NCBI RefSeq assembly: GCF_004353915.1
Contig: NZ_SMRP01000051.1
Location: forward strand, 1-35,788
From: Paraburkholderia silviterrae
GTDB lineage: Bacteria > Pseudomonadota > Gammaproteobacteria > Burkholderiales > Burkholderiaceae
Direction of reading: 5' to 3'
Length of the DNA stretch: 35,788 nucleotides
The notes beneath the pieces are model-generated. The model saw only the letters and a program-made list of their open reading frames with translations, was not told where the DNA came from and searched no databases. This document shows, in pieces, positions 12,794-19,750 of the stretch. Positions within the stretch are counted from its first letter, which is position 1. The number at the start of each line of letters is the position of its first letter. The position numbers and the translations under genes are program-made.

Positions 12794-13093
12794 ATGTGGG
12801 TTGTTGGAGTCGGTCTGATTTTGAATCTGGTGGCGTCGGTCGGGATCTTCTCGTATCTGCTGCATCACGTCGGCATCCAGCCTGCCGCCATGTTCTTCGC
12901 GACTTTCCTGGTCGTATGGGCCCTCATCATCATTGGCTTCATCATGCAGATCGCGGGGAAAACGCGTATTGGCGCGCTGCTGATTTCGATCGGGTCACTG
13001 GTTTTTGTGCCCGTCGGGCTCGTCGCGATTATTGGCAGCATTCGAGTGGCACGCAGGCAAAACGGCCCGGCGGCCAGCGGCCGCAACCTCTGA
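12794..13093 (+). CDS. Small three-helix membrane protein of unknown function
   Basis: I do not recognise this 99-residue protein. It is almost entirely membrane-spanning, with hydrophobic segments at about residues 3-23, 33-53 and 58-82. The short basic, polar tail (VARRQNGPAASGRNL) probably faces the cytoplasm. The ATG at 12794 is preceded by GGAGGCG, a good ribosome binding site. It lies after the rpoC terminator and before a hairpin at 13110, so it looks monocistronic. Its coding character matches the surrounding high-GC DNA. Any link to the downstream lipid cluster is unproven. Confidence 0.75.
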   Translation: MWVVGVGLILNLVASVGIFSYLLHHVGIQPAAMFFATFLVVWALIIIGFIMQIAGKTRIGALLISIGSLVFVPVGLVAIIGSIRVARRQNGPAASGRNL

Positions 13094-13109
13094 GTTCATG
13101 AAGTGATCT

Positions 13110-13138
13110 CGATGCCACGCTTGTGGCATCGGGTATTT
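13110..13138 (+). terminator. Probable terminator after the small membrane protein
   Basis: A perfect 9-bp stem (CGATGCCAC at 13110-13118 with GTGGCATCG at 13123-13131) closes a GCTT tetraloop and is followed by GGTATTT. The T tract is poor, so the efficiency is uncertain. It lies 17 nt after the stop codon at 13093. Confidence 0.6.
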
Positions 13139-13673
13139 CCAGGGAGTTTGCACGTCAAATATATGTTGATATCCTAACTAAAAGAATAACTACTACAATA
13201 AACGTTGATGCTTCTGACGCGCTTTGTTTCAAGGTGCATCCAAACCTGGTTAATTCGGCTTCTCTTAATCTCCCTCATTCTCACCGGTTTCACGGTGAAC
13301 TCATCGATCCCTCTTCTTCGCGGCCTGATCGATATGCTTGCAACCGCGCCGATTTCAGCAATTCAACAGGTCCGTCCGAGCGAAACTCCTAAGCGGAGGG
13401 TTGTTCTTTACGGACACTTTTGGGTTGAGGTAAATCAAATCGCGAGTCGAATCGCAGAAAATTTACAATTCCCTATTCTCTAACTTTCATCTAGCGACTA
13501 AAGTTGCGACACGCTGTAGTTCACGCCTGATGAAAAGCGCATGCTTCCAGATAACAGTCCTTTGAGTACTGAAGCGGGAAGCATATCGCGATAGCGGCAC
13601 AACAACGACCAAACATTGCTGGCGGCGGCTGCGGCTTCAAATCAAATAAAGCGTACGGGGTATATCGTTAGAT
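13139..13673. other. AT-richer intergenic region before the lipid cluster
   Basis: About 535 bp visibly richer in A/T than anything else in the window, especially 13155-13205 and 13430-13505. The longest frame (13205-13483, TTG or ATG start) would give a 91-92 residue peptide with a hydrophobic N terminus. It lacks a ribosome binding site and a recognisable family, so I do not call it. The region probably holds the promoter of the cluster, though I could not settle on a -35/-10 pair. It may also be the scar of the event that inserted the cluster. Confidence 0.5.
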
Positions 13674-14039
13674 ATGCGAATTGGTATAGACATCGTTGAA
13701 ACGGGGCGAATCGCGCAAGCGATAGAGCGCAGCGGCGATGCATTCGTCGAGCGTTTAATCTCCGCAGCAGAAATGCCTGCGCACGATCAGCCCGCGAACG
13801 TCGAGCGCATCGCCGGCGTCTGGGCCGCCAAGGAAGCCGCCGTGAAAGCACTCGGAACGGGCTTTCGCAACGGCATCACCTTTCACGATATCAAGATCCT
13901 TCACGATCCGCTTGGAAAGCCGTATTTCGAGTTTTCGGGTGAGTTCGACCGTGTGATGCGACTCGAAAATCTGAAGACATCTATTTTAACAATCTCGCAC
14001 TGCAAAACCCATGCGGTTGCAGCGGTTGTGCTCGATTAA
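13674..14039 (+). CDS. AcpS-type holo-[acyl-carrier-protein] synthase
   Basis: AcpS-family enzymes move 4'-phosphopantetheine from CoA to the serine of an acyl carrier protein. The 121-residue length is typical. The N terminus has the Mg2+-binding GIDIVE motif (Asp6). The second signature, WAAKEAAVKALGTG (residues 50-63), contains the metal-ligand Glu54, and GITFHDIKI follows. The conserved C-terminal SHCKTHAVA is also recognisable. The ATG at 13674 has only a weak GGGGT ribosome binding site. The gene heads the lipid cluster 22 nt before the ketoreductase. The usual acpS sits with pdxJ elsewhere on proteobacterial chromosomes, so this is probably an extra copy dedicated to the cluster's ACP. 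Confidence 0.9.
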   Translation: MRIGIDIVETGRIAQAIERSGDAFVERLISAAEMPAHDQPANVERIAGVWAAKEAAVKALGTGFRNGITFHDIKILHDPLGKPYFEFSGEFDRVMRLENLKTSILTISHCKTHAVAAVVLD

Positions 14040-14061
14040 TAAACTCGAAACATAAAAAATT

Positions 14062-14817
14062 ATGGCCATTTATCCAGAACTCGAAGGCAAGAACGTGGTG
14101 GTGACCGGCGCCAGTGGCGATCTCGGTCTGGCGATCTGTCGAAAATATCTCGCGCTCGGCAGTAATGTGATCGCGCTATACAACAATACGAAAGCAAGTC
14201 TCGACGAACTCGCGTCCGATTCCGAAAACGCAAGCCGGTTGACCATCGAGAAATGCGATGTTGCAAACCGCGGCGACGTAGAGCGGTTGCGCAGCGACCT
14301 GGAGCAGCGCATCGAAGCCGTCGACGTTCTCGTCAATAACGCGGGCATCAACAAGGACAACTTGATCTCCACCATGACGTTCGAAGAATTCGACGATGTG
14401 GTGCGCGTCAATCTCCATGGGACATTCAACATGACTCAGGGGATGATGAGACTGATGCGGCACGCGCCCCAAGCGAGCATCGTGAACGTGACTTCCGTCG
14501 CAGGGGTGACGGCGAGCTTCGGGCAGTCCAACTACAGCGCCGCCAAAGCGGGCATCTCCGGCTTTACGCGTTCGATTGCGAAAGAGCTTGCATCGAAGGG
14601 GATCCGGGTCAATGCCATCGCACCGGGCATGATCGAATCGCGAATGGTCAAGAAGGTGCCGCGCCACATCGCACGGACCATCTTCGATGCCATTCCGCTG
14701 AACCGCTTTGGGCGTCCGGAAGAGATTGCCGAGGTGGTCGCGTTTCTCAGTTCCAACGCCGCAAGCTACATCGTCGGGCAGACGCTGGTGGCCGACGGTG
14801 GTCTTGTAATGCGTTAA
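14062..14817 (+). CDS. 3-ketoacyl-ACP reductase, FabG-like SDR
   Basis: Predicted to reduce beta-ketoacyl-ACP to beta-hydroxyacyl-ACP with NADPH. The 251-residue protein has a classic SDR layout. The cofactor motif is TGASGDLG (15-22; the usual Gly-Ile-Gly is Asp-Leu-Gly). NNAG lies at 92-95 and Asn117 follows. The catalytic Ser145, Tyr158 and Lys162 are present in NYSAAKAG. The C-terminal RVNAIAPGMIESRM and VGQTLVADGG blocks are typical of FabG. It lies between acpS and the dehydratase. It is surely an SDR and the ketoreductase role rests on context and FabG likeness. Confidence 0.9.
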   Translation: MAIYPELEGKNVVVTGASGDLGLAICRKYLALGSNVIALYNNTKASLDELASDSENASRLTIEKCDVANRGDVERLRSDLEQRIEAVDVLVNNAGINKDNLISTMTFEEFDDVVRVNLHGTFNMTQGMMRLMRHAPQASIVNVTSVAGVTASFGQSNYSAAKAGISGFTRSIAKELASKGIRVNAIAPGMIESRMVKKVPRHIARTIFDAIPLNRFGRPEEIAEVVAFLSSNAASYIVGQTLVADGGLVMR

Positions 14818-14832
14818 TTTGCGGAAATTTTC

Positions 14833-15429
14833 ATGTCCAAGCTAGAACGAAGTCTTCTGCCTGCGCAGCAGTTGTTTGAGATCGGCGTGTGGCGCTCCCC
14901 GATATTCATGGTGGACCGCATTGCCGATATCGTGACCGGCTCCAAGCCCAGTATTACCGTCGTCAAGCACGTCACGTTCAACGAGTCCTATATCGCCGGA
15001 CACTTTACTGACAATCCGGTTATGCCTGGCGTGATGATTGCCGAGATTTTCGGTCAGGGCGGCGAGTATTGCACGTTCTTCAGGGATGTCTGTGAAGAAT
15101 ACGCGCGGGAAACGGGTCGCGTCGCCAAGAGATTCGAAGATGTGGCGGAAATTCTCAGTACGCCTGATGGAAAGCGCATCATCAGCGAAATGCGCGCCAA
15201 GGCGATCGGGTTTCTCGCCGCCCAGAATATCAAGTTCAAGAAGGTCGTCTATCCGGGCGACACGATCTACGTCGACTGCCGGTTAGCGTTTTCCGATGCC
15301 CAGGGGTTCAATCACTTCAACGTGGAGGCGCGTGTTGGCCGTCACGTCGCTGCCGAGGGCACCATCATCAATTTCCGGACCGACCGGGACAAGCTCGGCG
15401 GCAATGTTGCTGCCGGCATCTCACGATAA
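14833..15429 (+). CDS. FabZ-like 3-hydroxyacyl-ACP dehydratase with internal insertion
   Basis: Predicted hotdog-fold dehydratase making trans-2-enoyl-ACP. The active-site block HFTDNPVMPGVMIAEIFGQG matches FabZ, with catalytic His57 and Glu71 separated by the normal 14 residues. The upstream PIFMVDRI and downstream IKFKKVVYPGDTIYVDCRL blocks are also FabZ-like. At 198 residues it is about 50 longer than ordinary FabZ. Much of the excess is a charged helical stretch at about 83-118 between the active-site helix and the next strand. A GGAAATTTTC leader gives a weak ribosome binding site. It starts 15 nt after the ketoreductase. The insertion may change substrate length or partner binding. Confidence 0.87.
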   Translation: MSKLERSLLPAQQLFEIGVWRSPIFMVDRIADIVTGSKPSITVVKHVTFNESYIAGHFTDNPVMPGVMIAEIFGQGGEYCTFFRDVCEEYARETGRVAKRFEDVAEILSTPDGKRIISEMRAKAIGFLAAQNIKFKKVVYPGDTIYVDCRLAFSDAQGFNHFNVEARVGRHVAAEGTIINFRTDRDKLGGNVAAGISR

Positions 15430-15440
15430 AGAGCGAAAAA

Positions 15441-15746
15441 ATGACCAACACAACGATACTGGACGACGTCGAGCGGCGCAAAGCTGTGCTTGAAAAGCTC
15501 AAGGCAGGGCTGATCCAGCGTCTCAATCTCCCCCAGACCGTCGAGCAGATCGATGACGATACGCCGCTGTTCGGCAGTGGCCTGCGTCTGGACTCGGTCG
15601 ACGCAACCGAAGTCTTCGTGCTCCTAGACGAAACCTTTGGAATTCGCGTGTCGGAAGGCGACGAACCTGCCTATCTGCGAAGCATCAATACGCTTGCGTC
15701 GTTCATTCTGGAACGCAGCAAAGACACGCAAGCGACCGCAGCCTGA
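15441..15746 (+). CDS. Dedicated acyl carrier protein
   Basis: A 101-residue acidic helical protein with the carrier signature GSGLRLDSVDATEVFVLLDE. Ser52 in LDSVD is the expected attachment site for phosphopantetheine. It is longer than housekeeping AcpP (~78) because of an N-terminal extension and a short polar tail. The signature LDSVDATE differs from the AcpP form DSLDTVE, as expected for a pathway-specific carrier. It follows the dehydratase by 11 nt. It is probably activated by the AcpS at 13674 and used by the ketosynthases downstream. Confidence 0.93.
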   Translation: MTNTTILDDVERRKAVLEKLKAGLIQRLNLPQTVEQIDDDTPLFGSGLRLDSVDATEVFVLLDETFGIRVSEGDEPAYLRSINTLASFILERSKDTQATAA

Positions 15747-15788
15747 CGAAAGTCCGACCAAAACTCGACGCAAAGAGACGAGCAAGCT

Positions 15789-16988
15789 ATGACGAGCCTG
15801 AAAGACATGCATATCAGCCACGGCGCAAAGATGGGCGTGCGCAATGGTGTTGAAATTCCGCTGAGCTATGGCGACACCGCGCGCGAAATCGCCGCCGCCC
15901 GCAAGCATATTCTGCTGACCGATTATTCCCATATGGGTATCGCCGAAATCGCCGGCGAAGACGCCTATGAAGTGCTCAACACGATCGTTGGGGGCGACGT
16001 TTCCGCGTTGCGCGACGAGCAGGGCATGTACACGGTGCTGCTGGACGAAGAAGGGAAGATCATCACCGACGTCTACATCCTGTGTGACGAAGAGCGCTTT
16101 ATCGTCGTGACGGAATGGCTGACGGGGGATCAGTTGCGCGACCTGATGCAGGCCGCTGTTGATCGCTACAAGGATGAATTCAGCGAAATCGACGGTGTGA
16201 AGTCGCTGGACGGCGAACGCGGCGTGCTGCATTTCGAAGGCCCCTACGCATGGGAGCTGATGGCCGAGATGTTCGGCATGGACGTCATCGGTCTGCCGTT
16301 CCATGAATACATGTTTGTCGAGCGGGACGAGATCCTCTTCCGCGCGGGCAAGCACGGGGAATTCTCGTACAAGCTCATCGTGCCGGTCGCGCGATTCAGC
16401 GAAGTCTGGCAACAGGCTCTGGAAGCGGGCAAGAAGTACGACATGGTCGTCGGTGGCCTCGACTACCAGCGCCAGGTGCGCATCGAGAATCCGTGCTGGG
16501 ATCCCTCGGCCCTCGCCGGCTACTCGCGCTGCCCGGTTGAACTGCAGATGCAGTGGGCGCTGCGTTATACGAAGGACGAATTCGTCGGCAAGAGCGCAAT
16601 CGAGCAGCGTCTTGCACAAGGCGTGACCCGTCGCGCAGTGGGCTTCGAGGCTCATGGCGAGCACGCCGCGGCCGCAGCGCCAGGTGACGCAATCTATTTC
16701 GGCGATCAGAAGATCGGCGAAGTGATGGTGTGCGGCACGATCGCTGAAGACGGCCGGCATGTGGGCCGCGCGATGTTGAGCGAAGCGCTTGCCTATGCGG
16801 ATGTCGGCCCGCTGCGTCTGGTGACGGCAAAGGGCGACGCCGAGCTCAGGACCACGGCGATTCCGTTCCTGCGCAACTTCAGCTTCATGGTCAATCCGTC
16901 CGAGCACAGCTACGTCGATCCTGCAAAGCCGAAGCATCTGCTCGAGCAAATCGAGCGCAAGAAGCAGGCTCTGGCAGCGGCAAAGTAA
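15789..16988 (+). CDS. GcvT/aminomethyltransferase-like folate-binding protein
   Basis: A 399-residue member of the GcvT family (T-protein of glycine cleavage, DmdA, YgfZ and folate-dependent O-demethylases). Visible are the N-terminal REIAAARKHILLTDYSHMG block and the segment MYTVLLDEEGKIITDVYIL. In that segment Asp94 aligns with the catalytic Asp of T-protein. RVENP-like and KDEFVGKSAI stretches and the C-terminal barrel with GRAML follow. It is not part of a gcv operon, since no P- or H-protein gene is nearby. Instead it directly follows the ACP (42 nt). A one-carbon transfer or demethylation on an ACP-bound chain is the natural guess, but the substrate is unknown. Confidence 0.82.
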   Translation: MTSLKDMHISHGAKMGVRNGVEIPLSYGDTAREIAAARKHILLTDYSHMGIAEIAGEDAYEVLNTIVGGDVSALRDEQGMYTVLLDEEGKIITDVYILCDEERFIVVTEWLTGDQLRDLMQAAVDRYKDEFSEIDGVKSLDGERGVLHFEGPYAWELMAEMFGMDVIGLPFHEYMFVERDEILFRAGKHGEFSYKLIVPVARFSEVWQQALEAGKKYDMVVGGLDYQRQVRIENPCWDPSALAGYSRCPVELQMQWALRYTKDEFVGKSAIEQRLAQGVTRRAVGFEAHGEHAAAAAPGDAIYFGDQKIGEVMVCGTIAEDGRHVGRAMLSEALAYADVGPLRLVTAKGDAELRTTAIPFLRNFSFMVNPSEHSYVDPAKPKHLLEQIERKKQALAAAK

Positions 16989-17040
16989 GCGTCGAGCGGC
17001 GTAGCTCACGCAAACAACGACAGTTGTAAAGACTGTCTGA

Positions 17041-17076
17041 TCGAGACCGCCCGCCGGGAGAGTGCGGGCGGATCGA
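17041..17076 (+). other. Hairpin in the 203-nt gap before the double ketosynthase
   Basis: CCGCCCGC (17047-17054) pairs perfectly with GCGGGCGG (17064-17071). Flanking TCGA on each side can extend the stem across a small internal loop. No T-run follows, so it is not a standard terminator. It splits the cluster into an upstream block (acpS to GcvT-like) and a downstream block of tightly overlapping genes. It could act as an mRNA stability or processing element. Confidence 0.4.
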
Positions 17077-17191
17077 ACGAAGCCGAAGTGGGCGGCGGTC
17101 AAGCGATTTTGCATCGGACTACATATTAATTGATGCCAGATCGGAAAGCCCAGGAATATTGGGCCCGGGTAGAGATAAGGTGGAAAAAAAC

Positions 17192-19750
17192 ATGCAAACG
17201 CAGCGTAAGCGGGTCGTAGTTACGGGGATGGGGCATATGTCGTCCATCGCCGATAACGTGGACGAATTCAAGGAAGCGCTTTTCAACAAGGTCTGTGGAA
17301 TTCGCCCAAGCGAACACTATCAGCCCTGGTTCGATGGTGCGAACGCGTCGGAAGTCTTGCGGGAGGTCGTCTACGAGGATCTGCCGGCTGAGCGCGCGGA
17401 ATTGCTCGACAAGGCGGCGCTCTGGGCCTACAAGGTCGGCCACGAAGCGCTCAAGCGTGCGAATGCGTCCTCTGCGGAATTGCGCGAGAAGACGGGCTTG
17501 GTCATCGGCATCTCATCCGCTGGCACCGAAGCCTACATGCCCATTCTTGAAGAGAATTACGAAATTTTCTCTCTCAAGAAGATCGTCGTATCCGGCAGCT
17601 TTGCTTCGTCCAGCGCGATCGTTTCGGCGCTGCTCGGCCTGAAGGGCGGTTTCGAACTGGTGGCCACGGCCTGCACGGCGAGCACCAACGCGATCGGCAT
17701 GGGATTTGACCAGATCCAGAACGGCAAGAATCCGGCCGTTCTCGTGATTGGCACAGAACCGCTCTACCTGCCTACCTTTGCCGGCTTCTACGCGCTGCAC
17801 GCGATGAAGCGCAGCCCCGCGAGCCCGTTCTCCGGCGAGCCCGGCATGTCGATCGGCGAAGGTGCAGGCGCGCTCTTGCTGGAAGAGTACGAGCATGCCG
17901 TTGCCCGCGGTGCGACGATCTATGCCGAGGTCGTTGCGTATGCGACCTCAGGTGACGCGTTCCACGAGACCGCTCCCGATCCGCGCGCGGAAGGCGCGGT
18001 CCAGGTGATGCGCTCGGCGCTGCACAATGCCGGCCTTCAGCCGCATGACATCCAGTACATCAACGCCCACGGCACGGGAACGGACGCCAACGACCGGTCC
18101 GAAACGCTGGCGATGAAGAAGGTGTTCCCCGGCATCGCAGATATTCCTGTGAGCTCGACGAAGGCCTATGTGGGGCACAACATCGGCTCGGCCGGCATCA
18201 TCGAACTGATTGCCTGCTATCTCACGTTGCCTGAAAAGAAGATTCTGCCGACGCTGAACTTCACGGTGCCGCGTCCCACCTGCGACCTGAATTACGTGCC
18301 CAACGAATTTCAGTCGGCGGACGTTGGCGTGTTCATGAAGAACAACTACGCGTTCGGCGGCAACAACTGCTGCGTGATCTCCAGCACGCGCGCGGGTATC
18401 GTGCCGACGACGTCGTACGAGCCCAAGCGGGTTGGCATCACCGGTATGGGTGCGGTTGCGTCGGCGGGCCACGACATCGAGGAAATTTTCGATGCCGTGT
18501 GGAGTGGCAAGCCGTCAGGCCGCAAGGTCAAGCTCACCGGTGAGGTCGAGGAGAGCCACTCGTTCGCGGGCCTCGTGGACCACCCGTCCGTGCGCGAGAA
18601 GGTGAAACAGTATCTGCTCAATATTTTCAGCCCGGAAGTCGTCAACTCGCTCGGCGAGCGGCAGATCTGGGTGCACACGGTCGACAATCTCGATCCGCGC
18701 AAGTATCTGCGCCGTTTCGACGAGCGCAAGGCCGATCCCATCTGCACCTTCGCGCTGCTCGCCTTGACTCAGGCGCTCAAAGGCGCGAGCCGGAAGATCC
18801 GGCGTGACGGTCACGATCTGGGGCTGGTCGTGGGCATGTCCAAGGGCCCGCGCACGAGCGTGGAAACGTACATGCGCAGCATGATTCCCGACCCCACGAA
18901 AGTTCGCACGTCGGAATTCCCTGGCGCGCTGATGAATGCGATTGCGACCTTCTGCTCGATCACGGAGGGTATCAAGGGCTACAACACCACACTCGCGACG
19001 GGCAACAACGCGGCCTTCGGCGCTTTGGGTTACGCCTATGAACTCGTTCGTCAGAGCCTTCAGCCGCAGGTGATCGCAGGCGGCGCCGATGAAAGGCCCA
19101 TGCAGTTCTGGTCATATCTGCAGGCGATCAACGATGGGCTGTATCTGGCGGATCGTCCCGAGGCGTTTGAAGTCTACGGTGAGAACGGCAACGGCTACCT
19201 GTTGGGCGAAGGCGCGGGCATGCTCTTTCTGGAGGACATCGAGCACGCCAAGGCGCGAGGCGTGGAGGTTCTTGCGGAGATCCTCGGCTACGGCAAGGCC
19301 TGCGACGCGAGCTATTTCGAGCGGGACGCACTCGAGCCGCGAAGCGCGTCGATCACGACCTCGATCCGGCAGGCGCTCGACGAGGCGGGAATCGGCTTCG
19401 ACGAGATCGACCTCGTTTGCGGCAACAGCGACGGCACGGCGGTCAATAACGAGGCCGAACTGGGCGCGATTCGCGCGATCTTCGGCGAGCGGGTGGGGCA
19501 GGTGCCGATCGTCAACTATAACGGCTACTTCGGCAACGTCGAGTCGTGTAGCGCGATGCTGAACATGATCGTCGTTCTCGAGATCATGCGCCGCGGCGAA
19601 ATTCCGCCCATTCCTTATACGAAAACGTTCAGCGCCGACGACATTCAGTTCGTTACTTCCCTCCAGCGCAAGCAGGTGCGCACGGCGCTCGTTCTGGGCG
19701 CAACGGAAGGGGGCAACCACTACGCGTACGTGATCCGAGCAGGTGCCTGA
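17192..19750 (+). CDS. Fused double ketosynthase: active KS plus inactive KS (KS-CLF layout)
   Basis: An 852-residue protein made of two complete thiolase-fold ketosynthase halves. The first (about 1-405) is FabF-like with an intact triad: Cys161 (VATACTAST), His293 (NAHGTGTDAND) and His329 (YVGHNIGSAG). The second (about 411-852) keeps the frame of the fold (GITGMG, VIAGGAD, GYLLGEGAGMLFLE). By alignment its triad is gone: Asn near 605 (LATGNNAAFG), Asp747 (NSDGTAVNN) and Gly for the last His (NGYFGNVES). This mirrors KS-alpha with chain-length factor in type II PKS and the KS-CLF pair of PUFA synthases, here in one chain. The ATG at 17192 follows AAGGTGG with 8-nt spacing; an in-frame TTG at 17159 is less likely. 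Confidence 0.92.
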   Translation: MQTQRKRVVVTGMGHMSSIADNVDEFKEALFNKVCGIRPSEHYQPWFDGANASEVLREVVYEDLPAERAELLDKAALWAYKVGHEALKRANASSAELREKTGLVIGISSAGTEAYMPILEENYEIFSLKKIVVSGSFASSSAIVSALLGLKGGFELVATACTASTNAIGMGFDQIQNGKNPAVLVIGTEPLYLPTFAGFYALHAMKRSPASPFSGEPGMSIGEGAGALLLEEYEHAVARGATIYAEVVAYATSGDAFHETAPDPRAEGAVQVMRSALHNAGLQPHDIQYINAHGTGTDANDRSETLAMKKVFPGIADIPVSSTKAYVGHNIGSAGIIELIACYLTLPEKKILPTLNFTVPRPTCDLNYVPNEFQSADVGVFMKNNYAFGGNNCCVISSTRAGIVPTTSYEPKRVGITGMGAVASAGHDIEEIFDAVWSGKPSGRKVKLTGEVEESHSFAGLVDHPSVREKVKQYLLNIFSPEVVNSLGERQIWVHTVDNLDPRKYLRRFDERKADPICTFALLALTQALKGASRKIRRDGHDLGLVVGMSKGPRTSVETYMRSMIPDPTKVRTSEFPGALMNAIATFCSITEGIKGYNTTLATGNNAAFGALGYAYELVRQSLQPQVIAGGADERPMQFWSYLQAINDGLYLADRPEAFEVYGENGNGYLLGEGAGMLFLEDIEHAKARGVEVLAEILGYGKACDASYFERDALEPRSASITTSIRQALDEAGIGFDEIDLVCGNSDGTAVNNEAELGAIRAIFGERVGQVPIVNYNGYFGNVESCSAMLNMIVVLEIMRRGEIPPIPYTKTFSADDIQFVTSLQRKQVRTALVLGATEGGNHYAYVIRAGA

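Noticed and set aside
13205..13483. Frame for a 91-92 residue peptide with a hydrophobic N terminus in the AT-rich gap
   Set aside because: No ribosome binding site before the TTG/ATG, no recognisable family, and AT-rich composition that makes stray frames and odd starts likely.
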